Below, in pieces: positions 1 to 11,935 of a DNA stretch of 64,000 nt. The position numbers and the translations under genes were made by a program. How positions within the stretch are numbered: the first letter of the stretch is position 1; every line of letters begins with the position of its first letter. Under the pieces are notes generated by a model that saw only the letters and a program-made list of their open reading frames with translations, was not told where the DNA came from and made no database searches. Location of the stretch: assembly GCA_015501075.1 (NCBI GenBank), contig JADNYJ010000195.1, positions 1 to 64,000 on the forward strand, written 5' to 3'. Origin of the DNA: Gymnopilus junonius. Its lineage: Eukaryota; Basidiomycota; Agaricomycetes; Agaricales; Galerinaceae.

Positions 1-1706
1 GACGCGGTCAGCTGCTCACTCCCGCATCCATGATCCAACTTGTACCATGCCTGCTCATCTTTTTCTTTGATGTCTAATTTTCATAAACCAATTGCTGACA
101 TGCTTTCTTTCCACTTCTCTACAGGTATCTCGTCGGAAGGCTACAAAGGAAAAGGCTTCGTTCAATCCAAGTAGATATTTTGAATATGACATTACCAAAC
201 TCACCTTACCTTGCCTCTCTTTTCGCCAACGAAACAAATACTCTATTATACATACCAACTCCGTGCTCTGCTCCTCCCCATTGCTCAACCTAGTGCGATG
301 GTTCGGGCAAAAAGCTATGTCTTCTAGAATAATTCAAACGATGTTGTCTTTATGTATGCTCCAAGTCAAAGCTGTCGTATTCATCGTCATTACTTCCCTG
401 CAACCTCGGTTGTGGCTGATGGACAGAACAGGATATGGTTTAAGGTGTAGGCTTCAAGTTTGGTATCCCTGGCTGTATCACAGACCATCTCTGCTCATTT
501 TCGGCCGGAGTTCATCTTGGGGACTTAATGTTGCTATACATTTCCTCACAAGATTTCCATTGAGGATGTACCCCCCATGTCATTTGTTTCCGGTATGATT
601 ATCGCTCTCCTGAGTATGGGAGTGTTGTTTGAGTTGCCCTGCATAATTACTAGTGGAAGTTCAGTGTGGCCTTGACGGCTGTGGGTACTGAACGCACTGA
701 CAAGTGGGTGGTCATTTCGACAGAAATTTTTGGCGAATGAATCAGGTTAGGCTCCACAACTAATTACGCTTGCAAAACGAGGGCGATGGCGTCCAAATGA
801 CGTCCATAGGAGATCTTATCTTATCTTGAAGGCTCGGCAAATCCTGGCATCGGCTAAAGGTTGGCCTGTTGCTTCCACCTACATCTTTCAAGCTCGAGCT
901 TGAAGACTTGCAGCGCTCTCTTCCAGGAACCGAGAAAACTTTGTTACTTCATCAAGTCATTTTCCGGCAAAATCTTCCATTAGGTCGACCAACAGCGAAC
1001 TTCACGTATGGTGTAAAAATAATTCTTTTAACATTTAGGTATACTAACACGCTTCCTTACGCGCATGCTTGCATTAGGTTTCTTCCCTAAGACTCTGCTA
1101 CTCTCTAGCTTTCCTTTATTTCTTCAAATTCCAACACGGTCTTTATGGCGGGAAATAACGTCAAGAAAGGACTTATTTTGACAGGCTCCAATGCTACACA
1201 AAAAAACTCCGACGCTTTTTCTCAAGGCGATATTCGCTGAGTTCACATTTTTTTAAAAGGACCAAGCTGTAATTGTTTCAACGTCCTCGCGGTGTCTTTT
1301 CAAATCAATCCTATCTTACCGGGATCCCGACTCGACCTGCCCTTTCGCTGACACCTACCGGCACGCCCCTTAGGCTTTCAATCAGGACACACACACAAAG
1401 TAGATATTCTTGCCCACAATGTCTCTATTGCAGGTAAGTCTTGGTCCAAATTCATTCTTTTTAAAAGAAGTCGCTGATAATCCTCTCTTAATCTACTTTT
1501 CTCTCCAGAAGTGACGCGTTTCCGATCTCATTTTGGCCAGATGGTACGGAAAATAGGCGCCTTCAGCAATGCCTCTATGATCAACTGCACACAATGGTCC
1601 GAAATGTGTCGATATCCTTGAGTCCTCGTGTTCTACACGCTTCCCGTCTGCAGCGCCTCGATAGGTGGTGGGAAGGACGGCCGATACTTGGTTATCTTCG
1701 CCTTCC
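1..1706. other. Upstream region, no supported gene
   Basis: Open frames here (for example 92-598 on the plus strand) show no recognisable domain. They carry in-frame breaks when continued and could be decayed sequence. A short ATG followed at once by a GTAAGT-like donor lies near 1419-1440 and could be a non-coding or 5' leader exon of the gene starting at 1707. I could not join it in frame. Confidence 0.3.
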
Positions 1707-4700
1707 ATGGCTTCATCCCACAGCACTCCCTCAGGCTCTGCAAAGTCACCTCGATCTCCATCAGATCGGACGTCGCGACGACCTGCCCCGGTGGCTGGAC
1801 CCAGCAGTACTACGAGGTGCGATCAATCATTATTTTCGGGCGCGTTGATCAATGCTTAATGCCAATAAATGCGTAGGAGGATGGAGAAAGCGACACCCAC
1901 CAAGGACGATCACGACATTTCTGGCGTTGCTTCTGGCTTTGCCCAAGATTTTGGACAGGCTGATATCCGTAAGACGCTCTGTGTATTGTGTTTGCTCTGA
2001 TTAACTCATGGGTGTTGTGGTCTCCCAAATACAAGATTCTGGCAATGGTGGCGCTGGTGCAGGCAGCAGAGGAGGCGATGTTGGCTCGCATAACGCGACC
2101 AGCAGGCATAACAACACGGATATGTCCAATCACCTTCATATACACATGCCTCCGCCGATTCAAGCCCATGATGAAATGTATGATGAGAGAAACCGGCAAC
2201 TAGGGCTAGAACGTTCGGATGTACGGCGGAATGCTAATGATCATTTACCTCAAGTTGTAGGCAACATACAGGCACGGACTGTATCCAATATTAATCCTCT
2301 TCAAGTCCAATCTCCTCCCATTGGTCGTGATTTGCCCCTCCTCCAAGACCCGCGTCAATATCCATCCGGTTCTAATGTCACGAATCATGACCCTGGACAT
2401 GCCAACAATAACCCAGGTGGGAATGATTATTGCACTGCGGGCGGAAATATTTTTGTAAACAATTACTTTCAAAGCCCTAGTAATCTCTTCTTTTTTTAAG
2501 CTTTTGAACAATAATGATGTCGACTTCAGGAGATAGTATCCCCGTTCCTCTGAATCCACCACCCACACAGGTTTCTGTAGTCCTTTGCATTACCGTTCAC
2601 ACTGCTCCTCATTCGATCTCCTCCTCCAGCGATCAATATCAGAATCGTCGGCACCAACACCTAGTAAGTTGTCATATTCAATGGTCGTAATATAGTTTTG
2701 ATCCCGAGATTTGGAATATAAGGAAATCTTTCAACGACATCCAAAGTTCTGTCACCTCAACTTCAAAAGATGCGAAGAATAAATCCAGCACTAAAAACAA
2801 AACAGTTGAGTACTATAGTGAGGATGGTCTTATCTTATCGCAGCCGTGATATGTTGACGTTCTCCAGCGTTGGATGATTTGCCAGCCAATGCAATGCCCA
2901 AGAATATTGATAGAGTCTCGTCGGAATCTCCATTCGTCAACGTAAGTTCTACATTTCACGCCTTGAAAGTCGCGTGGCCACTTAATTACTGTCGCATTTT
3001 CTGTGGTGAAGGCCCTGAAGCCGATTGGAGATCCAATGTCAACATGTCTCCTCCAATCAGGTCAAGTAGCAGCGCGGGTCCTAATACAAAAACAAAACAG
3101 GAAGGAGGTGTTCTGAGTACTCCAAAGGCTCCTGGTATGTCCTTCTTCGTCAAGTTCTCACTACTGTCACTAACGTCCAATCAAGATCGTTCACTATCAA
3201 AACCTTCTGAAGTTCCGAGCGCTTACATCAACCAAAATAAGGGCAGATCTGTTGACCAGCCAACTCCTCCCCCATCACTTGTTCGCGACAAAGGGAAAGG
3301 CCGACAGAAGGATGCAAATCCTATCCCATCCCGAGGGCAGACGAATACAGTGGATGTAAAATCTTTCAAAATGAGGGAACGGACTCCGGATCCTCTTTGT
3401 ATACCAGGTGAGCATCTTACGGTCAAAAAATTCGACTTTACTTGACTTCATTGCAGAGCCTTCTCCTTACACTCAGGGAATACAACTATCTTTTGCTCCT
3501 TCGTCAACGAAGGTATATTCTCTAGATCTTAAGTGATGGACAAGGTTCTTATACCACTAAATTATCTAGGTCCCGTATGCAGGTCCAACACCACTTACAA
3601 CTGATACTGACACAATTCCCCCGCGAAAGCCACTAGGTACTATACTTAAATTCATGCTGAATGATATTAATGTGCACTATGCAGGATATCCGTCTTTAAA
3701 GGAAATTTACTGGCGTAAACGGTGGTCAGGCGAGTGATATGTTCTCAGTCGAGCTTAAACTACTTTTGACATTATCTGAAGTGGATCCTGCATCGTGGCA
3801 TTGAGGATCATATACCCGCCTTCATGAGTCTGCGTTTCATAGATCGCAGTCCAAGTGTTATTCCGCTTTGGTATCCGCAGCCATTCCTCACCAATGTCAA
3901 TGGACAAAAAAGGGGCATCGAAGTTGGTGATATCGTCTACGTCAACGATTCTGGACATATCCACGTGCTTTTTAATATTTTCGTTCCTTCAAGGACAACC
4001 TTGATGAAGGAACCGACCCTCCTCCAGAGTATTACTACCGACACTTAGACATCGATTCAGTCAGAGAAAAACCTGCGCACCATGAAATTCAAAGTAGGAA
4101 GTGCTTTTTCACTGATGGCATTCTCTCTTCGACAATAGAGAAGACGAAACATGATGGGGTTGAGTAAGCGACCTTTTTTGTCTCGCGTGTCCAACTGTTC
4201 TCAACGTCTCGTGTCACTTCTTCCCATTATCACAGGAGATATCGTTTTGAGGCCGGTAAAGGAGCCACAAATGAGGGAATCATCATTCTGCCACACGGCG
4301 CAATAAGATCCTTCATTCCTGTTTCATTTTTTGGTGAAAATCCAGTAAAGGAATTTTTCTCCAGTACTCGCCGTCGTGGTATGACCATGTTAAGGCAATG
4401 CGCCCGAAAATCGAAAATGGCACCTTACTGCTTATTTCGGAAACGTACTGTACAAAGACATCGGGCGTTGCGACTTTTATATCGAAAAAGCCTATCAGAA
4501 AACCTCTTTTTATTGACTTCTACCATGACAAAGGAGCGTCCAAATATTTCTGGGAGAATGCAAACAATTGCTGGATATCAAACATCGGAACCTCATATCC
4601 AGAAATGAACGGATCTGTTTCTCAACTACCAAGTTCCCAATGCTTTGGGGTAAAACTGTATTCCCTTTCATTAGATGACAAGACATGGGCAGAGCATTTC

Positions 4701-5016
4701 GGCCCTCCAAGGTCATCTCCTGCGGACCGAGCATCACCCTCACACGCGGCAAATTTTCCTTCTGACTCTTCAGTGGGGAACAGTAGTACATCTCCCGTTC
4801 GTCTTGGATCTATCCTTTCAAAATTGTCACCAAGATCTTGGATGGAGAAAAAGTCTGACCAATTAAAGAATACAGGTAGCGTGCAACAGTTGTCACTTCC
4901 GGAAACAGGTCGGTTTCTCCTTGCGATCCAGGACTTGTTTTGACATCTTGTAATGCGCAGGAGAATCCCGCTATTATGACTATCAGCTTCTATGGGTAAA
5001 TCCACCAACCACGTAG
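1707..5016 (+). CDS. Multi-exon protein with a disordered N-terminus and a divergent 'IGDVG' domain (possible frameshift)
   Basis: The first exons join cleanly in phase: 1707-1816, 1877-1968, 2036-2479, 2530-2570, 2630-2663, then further short exons to about 3735. They encode a Ser/Pro-rich start followed by a Gly/Asn/His-rich stretch ending in GGNIFVNNYF. From about 3825 the protein has VIPLWYPQP, then GIEVGDIVYV and HVLFNIF, matching the domain in the next gene (HGFPMW, GVSIGDVGII, FYFNIF). The domain continues with IIILPHGA, SPSWYDHVKA and ENGTLLLIS. No NACHT domain is present. The 3' end fits a 52-nt intron and a stop at 5016, or a read-through stop at 4943. At about 3981-3995 the frame shifts by one base with no plausible intron. 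The gene is therefore either recently broken or affected by an indel error. Function is unknown; similar domains occur beside NLR-type proteins in mushrooms (recalled, not searched). Confidence 0.6.
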
Positions 5017-5564
5017 ACAAATCGTATAATAGTGATATTTGAGTAATATGGTTATTTAATATAACGAGTTTACCTTGTGAGATATACCCGTCTGTAATTG
5101 CTGGTTAAGGCTACTAATTTTTTTTATCGAAATTACGCCTGAATTTAGACCTTTCCGGTGTTAACCTACCTACTTACCTATCTAGATGCGAAAGGCAGCC
5201 ACCTGGTTTAAATAACGCGTTCATCTGGTTTGCTCCTGTAATTTTGGCTGGGTTAATGAAGGGTCAACTGTAAATACAAAAGGGTTTGTAAATAAGCGGT
5301 GAATATAAATTTTTGTGCACGCACTTTGAAGGACTTGAAACTCACTCAAGTTGAAGTTCAACGCGTTCAACTTCGAATGCTTGATGCTGCCCTAAATCCA
5401 AATCGGGAAACGTTTTCCCAGCAAGCATCCCACGCTCATGCAGTGGCTCAACTTCGACATTGGACACTGAAAGCTCTCAAACCGTTCCTTCTATTGGCCT
5501 TATGACTACTTGAAACTTCCTCGCCGATTGTGTCTGAGTACTCCGGAGGATAGTGCAAGGTGCG

Positions 5565-8134
5565 ATGAAGTCCGATTTTGCTTATGAAGGTGAGAGGGTC
5601 TTTTGTGTGGACCTGTAAGTACTTGAACTGACCGTATCTACAGGCCTTCCTGGCTTGGTTCAAGGTGTTTGTCACCTTGCTATGACCCCTTCCTTCGGCG
5701 GCCTTCCGCTTACCGTTCAACCCACGCTGAAAACCGCACAGACAGAAGTCCTTCAGCAAGTTTTATCGTGGATAAAGGATCCCCGCCAAACTAATCAAAT
5801 TCTGTGGGTGTGTGGAGAAACGGCGCCAGGGAGAAAATTTGTTGCCCAAAGTGTTGTCGATGCTTGTAGATCCTCAAAGCAACTGGGAGGCGGCTTCTTT
5901 TTCCAGAGCGGGGTGCAGGAATGTGCAGAAGGAATCTATCTCTTCCCCACCATAGCATATCAACTTGCAACGAATATATCTGGTCTTGAAGAATGTATCA
6001 TGAAGGCACTATATGATCATACTCCTTCAAAAAAACTACCTGACCAATTCCACTCCCTTATTGTTCAACCGATGCAAGGCCTACTTAATCCTTCGTCCGA
6101 GGTCTACGTCATTGTCATTGATGGAGTAAACGAGTGTGACGACACAGATAATATGCAGCAGTCTATATTGAGTTGTATTGCGGAATCAGTGGGCTTGAAA
6201 TTGCCCTTTCGATTCCTCATTACAAGCCGCGACCAGCCTAACATTCGCCAAGCTTTCGATAGCGACAGGTTTCGAGGCATCACTCTCCGAATACATTTAG
6301 GAAGCTCAAGTAACATCTACTTGCCGCAGCCTTCGCTTCAATTTTCGGCCACTGGAAAGCCTTTCGCTATCGACAAATCGAAACCGAGGCGCCGTGCGCT
6401 GAAGCGACCGTTCCAATTTCCTAGTTATCCCCGAATCGTTACGTTAGGCCAAAGAAATGGACATGACGAGTCGTATTGTCGTTCTCTACTTTCGGCGGGG
6501 CACGGTTTTCCGATGTGGAAACCGTCAGGCAACTTGGCAATGCCCGTTGAATTCTTAAGAAGAGGGGTCTCTATCGGTGACGTGGGCATCATTGACACAT
6601 ACGGTTTCTTCAAATTTTATTTCAACATTTTCCTCCCTCCAGATGACCCGATTAACGCAAACCTAGTACCCCGTGAATTTTGTCCAATTGAACCACTTCT
6701 ACAACCCGACGAGGTAGTGCACGAAGAAGAGTACTTTAAACCTGGCCACATCATTGTAAGTAAAGGTGTTACTATGGAGAAACATTCGAAATGTCCACTG
6801 TGAGACTAATCTATTCAACGCAACTGGAACCACAGCTAATGTTACTTTCTGAATCTTAGGGATATCTCTTTCGATTCTACGGAGCTAGATGGTGCTATTC
6901 TTATCTTACCGAACGGTGCTTCACGAGAAGATCTTGTATCGACAGAGCGATTCCACGAATATGCTAGAAAAAATGCGCCTCATTGGTACCAATACATCAA
7001 CCACTATGGTCACACATTCCATGCAAATGGCTCCCTGTTTCTCGTAACTGGGTGCGACAAGGCGAACGACTGGGCTCTGGCTTCCTTTCCTTATCATGCA
7101 AAAAGGGCAGGAGAACCACTTAGGCTACAATACACCTGGCAACCTCAGTATGATACTCCGTGGTTTGACCCTGGAACTTGCTGCACCGACTACTACGTTC
7201 CGACGAAAAAGTTAGCAGACCATCCTGAGGTGAAGAATCAGTGTGTCTTCCTGCGAGGAATGAGAATTTCGCTTACCCAATCATCTTGGCAAAAGACATT
7301 GCCATTTGATGACGATGCAAAGCGACACTACACTTTCATTTTACATACTCCCTCTAAATTTCAACTTTGGCTGAACTCAATTTTTGTCTCTCTTCGTCTT
7401 CGTCTGTCAGAGAAGCGGGCCGTTAATATCATTACGCATAGAGATCAGGTAAGCTTTCTTTGCTGGAATGTAGTCTAGGACACTCATGTGTTCACACAGC
7501 ACATCTTCCATCCCAATTATATTATTTCTCAGATTCTTTTGGCCGAGGTACGTACGGTGCCTGTTGTGAGCTGATGATATTGACTTTGATTTTTCAGTAT
7601 CCTAATGCTGAGCTGGCACTGGTCAATGACTCTGATTGGTGTCCTCTGGTTGATAACGCAAGTCATTCATTTTACATTCAATTGTGATTCTGTTAAATGG
7701 AACGAATATAGAGCCTATGCACAGACACCGACATAAATGAGCTTGTCACGAAAATTCTTCGCGTTAATAAAGTTGCTGAACATAATGGTACGTCTTTTTT
7801 CTGGCAATCTTTTTCTGCTCTTCGGATTAATATACGAATACTATTTCATCAGGCATAATAACATTTCTTCCTAAAACAAGCGAGGAGGTTGAAGTGCGTA
7901 ATTACATTTCCATACGTAAACCTTCTCATGCTTCGTTTTAGGCTCAGAATTCATCGAGAACTTCTGTTAGAAATCTGCTACTTGGCTCTCTTGCCATTGA
8001 AAAGTCTACGAGATGGGTGAAAACCGTGCCAATCTACAGCCATGTCAGGTTGTTTGGCTCCCGTCCGTGATACTTTTTCTAGTAATGTTACGTCTAATAT
8101 GTATTTCAGTACTATATACTTTGATAGATCTTGA
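5565..8134 (+). CDS. NLR-like protein: NACHT-type NTPase with degenerate P-loop fused to an 'SIGDVG' domain
   Basis: Nine exons join in phase to 708 residues: 5565-5589, 5644-6799, 6860-7448, 7500-7547, 7598-7657, 7712-7787, 7853-7893, 7942-8048, 8110-8134. Residues about 61-235 look like a NACHT core: ILWVCGETAPGRK at the P-loop, GGFFFQSG, the Walker B-like VIVIDGVNECDD, and FLITSRDQPN. The P-loop lacks the usual GK[S/T], having GRK, so nucleotide binding is doubtful. From about residue 270 comes the accessory domain (HGFPMW at 295-300, GVSIGDVGII, FYFNIF, then NGSLFLVTGCDKA and NQCVFLRGM). Fungal NACHT proteins commonly act in self/non-self recognition and cell death; that role here is inferred from architecture. 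The intron at 7658 starts with GC rather than GT. The ATG at 5565 gives only eight residues before the first intron, so an upstream start is possible. Confidence 0.72.
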
Positions 8135-8369
8135 TGTAGAATGGAAATTGATACTTATCTTGGAAACGAAAGGCAGTGGATGAATTCAATTTTCATTTAA
8201 GTATTATATAATGAGATATCGACCTCCGCCACCGTCGGGATCGTAGTTGCAGAGCAAGTTGATCCATCTGCGCCACTGGTACTTTCTAACTCTCCTCATC
8301 TGGGCCACACTAAAATTCTCCCTTTATATACATATAGAAGGCGCCCTCAGCTAACACTAACATGGGATG

Positions 8370-8660
8370 ACCACTCCAATTGTCCAGTTATCCTCGCCTT
8401 GCTACACTACATCAAAGAAATGGCCATTTAGAATCATATCGTCGTTCGCCACTTTTGTCCGGCCATGGCTTTCCTATGTTCAGTCCTCAGATTACTCATG
8501 GGGCTCCCCTTGAGTATCTGGCAGAAGGGGTGAAAATTGGTGACGTTGGCATCATTGATGAATGTGGAGTCTTTTGATTCTACTTCAATATTTTCCTTCC
8601 CCCAAATGACATTCTTAATGGTCATACAGTCACCTTCCGATGCTCTGAACAACATGAAGG
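8370..8660 (+). pseudogene. Truncated copy of the 'SIGDVG' domain
   Basis: This stretch reads SSYPRLATLHQRNGH, then SGHGFPMF and GVKIGDVGIID, closely parallel to the domain of the NLR-like gene just upstream. It is interrupted by TGA directly before FYFNIFLPPND. No NACHT part precedes it and the later half of the domain is not seen after 8660. It is most simply a partial tandem duplicate that has lost its gene. The DNA from 8660 to 8960 has no feature I recognise. Confidence 0.75.
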
Positions 8661-8969
8661 TTAGAAACCATTCTCTATAATTTGGTGAGTTACTTCCAAT
8701 GGAAAGGCCATGGTTCTCACCGTCGTCGGATTCTTGGAATACATGTCTAGAAATAATGGTAGCGCCAAACTAAGAACAGTAGCACTGTCAGGTTGGACGT
8801 GATTCAACCGCTGTGTAAAAGGTCCGACTTTGAGGTGGTTTTGATGGTTATGTAAGGCAGCTTGCAAGAACTTTCTGCTCGCCTTTTCCCTTTCAATTTG
8901 TCCCTGAGAAATTCTTTGCAAATGGAATGGATTTCGGCGGAAATTTACTTACCTCAAAACTATTTCAGC

Positions 8970-11035
8970 CAGCTCTCCCTCCAGAAAATACTCAAAAATT
9001 CTCTTGTCCGATGCTGAGCTAAATAGGCTCAATGACAACATGATGGGGTACTCACTGTTCTTCACTGCCCTTCAGAAGATAGATGATGACAATTGGTCAA
9101 ACGTGGTCACCTTCAGTTTTCTTCTGCTCAGGGACCAACTGGCTTTCACTAACATGCGTATCAAAGCTAGTCTTACCGAGAAGACCGCGGAAAACTTCTT
9201 AACGAGTCCCAACGACGCCGAGCTGGAGCAATGGAAGGTCAGCGTACAGAATGGCATTGAGAATAACGACTGGATGGACCGTACTTTCTGCTTTATGACA
9301 TTATCTTAATCTATTTACTCGTGACTTCAGAACATTTTCATGAACCATTTGCCAAGTCTGGCACCACCGAGCTGGCACCCCAGTGCTCGGGTGTTCAGAC
9401 AGTTCAATCGATCCGGAGTAAATAAAAGGTCTGTGATTTGCCCCCCCTCATCAGAATCAAGTTGCACCTTCTTACCATTGTCCGTGGTTAGCAATTTTTC
9501 ATTCCTGGCAAACGGAATTTGCTGGTACATCTGCTGATTTATTTAGTGCAGCTCATCTTGACGGACAATCCACGGATCATTACGCCCTTTACGTCCCGCA
9601 TTTACAGTTAGCACTATTTCTACCCATGATCTTTGGTTTCCTAATGCTCCTTGAAAACTTCGTGACTCCAAAGTTAATGAGTCCGTACTATGAGCCCAAG
9701 GGAACACCGTACGGTAGGTGGCTTGCCATTATTTGATTATACCTGGTCTTATTGAGCTTTTTGGTATCAGATGACGAAACCATCAAAGCCGCCTCTGCAG
9801 AGAGAATAAAGATGCTCAATCCACGTAATCAACCTCTAGCGAGCCCTCTCGTGGTGATATGCTGGGACGAGGCACATTTTCTAACTAATCAGATCAGGCA
9901 GTCGTCATGGAACCTGTTTTTCTGAACTACTACGAACCCTTCACGAGATCAGAAGCCTACCCACTACCCATCCTCTCTGTCTTCATATCTGATGCCAGCA
10001 AATTCGGTATTTCCTCTCCCGAACCCCGATATTCCTGCTCCTCGTCCAACCCTATGGCTCACCTTCGCATGGATGCCAAAAGCTAACCAGAAGTCATCTA
10101 AACAGGGCTGAGATAATAGCCTGTTTTGCCGTACGGCTTGCTCTGGACTTTAAACCTACTTCGTGGACAGGGCGCGAAGTTGAACAGATACAAGTTGAGC
10201 GCCGTATGAGACTTTGTGTCGCTGCCTCACCAGGATGCCGTGAAATGGTGACCATATCGGCCTCTGAGCCTCTTCTTGCGGAGGCGGTGTATACAACTAC
10301 GTGTACTTATCTCGGGATGGATAAGTCACCACATTTCGGTTTACGGCAGAACATGGAGAGAAGAAGCTTAAGAAAGCCTTCGACAACGGTCATATCTGGT
10401 TCAACCATTTCGTCAAGGTGCATGATCTTAACATGATGAACCGACAGTATCTTTGCTGCCTCATCAGCCGCGGTGCACCAATCATCTGCGCCAGCAACCA
10501 ACGTAGGGTCGACATCGTTATCCCAATCTTATTCGGTTATTACTTGAAGCCTGGCTGTGTCTCTGCCTTCCTTATACGAGTGAAGAACGACTCCAGTTTC
10601 ACTGACAACGTGCGCACCTCGTTGTTTACGCTGATGGATCCGTTCAAGATTGGCTTATTCTCGAAAAGGGACCAAGCCACCTTCCCGATCATCCATATGG
10701 TCTTCGCCCTTGCCTCCGAGAACTCAGCTGTTACAAGGCCTCGATCCCGTAACGCAGTTCTGGCTCTCTCGATTCGAATGACATGTACACTGCATACGAT
10801 ATCTGGGTGGCTGGTGCGACCTGCAAGTCTTTTGGCGACATCTCCGAATACAGCAGCAGCGTGTACGCAGGACTTTTGCAACACACATCAATGGCTACGA
10901 CTTATTTGAGAGGATCAGGCCGTTTTTTTCGAGCAGGAGGAAAGAATGAGTGCTCGTGCCAGACGGAAGACACATCCTGGGGCAGCTACAGGTCAGGAAC
11001 ATTATGAGAATTATGTTTCCTCAGAGACAGCGTTC
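8970..11035 (+). pseudogene. Frameshifted remnant of an uncharacterised agaricomycete protein family with a DEAH motif
   Basis: Pieces of one protein occur in order but in different frames. They are MSDAELNRLNDNMM (9004), YVPHLQLALFLPMIFGF (9580-9640), VVICWDEAHFLTNQIR (9850-9900), ERRMRLCVAASPGC and TISASEPLLAEAVY (10200-10290), QYLCCLISRGAPIICASN (10450-10500), VDIVIPILF and VKNDSSFTDN (10510-10600), PIIHMVFALASENSAV (10690), YTAYDIWVAGA (10785), and RARRKTHPGAATGQEHYENY (10950-11010). I recall this order from a large family of uncharacterised mushroom proteins with DEAH at a Walker B-like position. At least four frame changes and internal stops make an intact product impossible without editing. 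Confidence 0.65.
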
Positions 11036-11935
11036 CAGGTGAAACTGGACGATAGTGGAAAGGTCGAAGATGGTTAAACATGTTGGCCACTTGATTACAA
11101 ACGGTACTTCCGCTGGACAGCTTCTTAGTGCCGCACGCTAGGAATCTTGCTCGGGGGAAACAATATATTCTATTTGATGACAAGCAGAGCATATTTTCTG
11201 CTGAGGACAATAAAAGCCATTGAGAGACAAGAGAAGAAAGTGATTAAAGTATGGCTACATAATGATAAGTCAGGTTCTATCCGAAGTTCCAGCCTTGGGG
11301 TATGGGCATCAAGAAGTGAACCGAATTACTCTATCAGGGTACAGAGATGGGTATGAATAAATACGCTGCATGTGAAGGCGTGTCTAGCTGGCGGAAAGAT
11401 ATGCTACAGTTTCGTTGGAACCAAGAAAGTCAGTCGTGGGAGTGGGAGAGAACAGAGGGTAGGACAGGATGGGCGTAGGGTTCGTGAAGGAGGACAGCGA
11501 GGTCTAAGGCTACAGATGGATCATATATTGTAGAGAAGATTTTCAATGCGAAAGAGTGTCATGTTTTGTGTTTTGGATAAGGCCGACAGAAGAAAGATTG
11601 AAACATAAATATTGTCGGAGGCAAAGACGACCAAATGAATGATGAGGACAGGAAAGATCGCGGGCACAGCTTTAAGAGGCGATAGTTCCAAAGAGGAAGA
11701 AAGGAGATACAAGGGCATCAAGTATGCCGAAATCGAGAAGATGATGAACGTTGAAGGTGACTTTGCGAGTGAGGGACAATGACGTGGACCGTGTGGATCA
11801 TCCAGTCACCTTGTTTCCTGACAAAAAGTTCAAAGCACAATGAAGAGTCGCATCAAGCAACCCCGAAATACACCCCCCGTTGCTGACCGTGCCCAAAATT
11901 CGCCTCCGTAACCTGACCACCCGACACATCGCCCA
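11036..11935. other. Intergenic, no supported gene
   Basis: Purine-rich sequence between two converging damaged genes. Open frames are short and unrecognised. It probably includes 3' flanking sequence of the HMG-box gene on the minus strand. Confidence 0.4.

Noticed and set aside
92..598. 168-codon frame at the start of the window
   Set aside because: No domain, and neighbouring frames show equal coding potential; it cannot be separated from chance.
5299..5505. Frame upstream of the NLR-like gene as a possible first exon
   Set aside because: The helical sequence (LKLTQVEVQRVQLRML) could belong to the gene, but I found no donor in phase with exon 5644.
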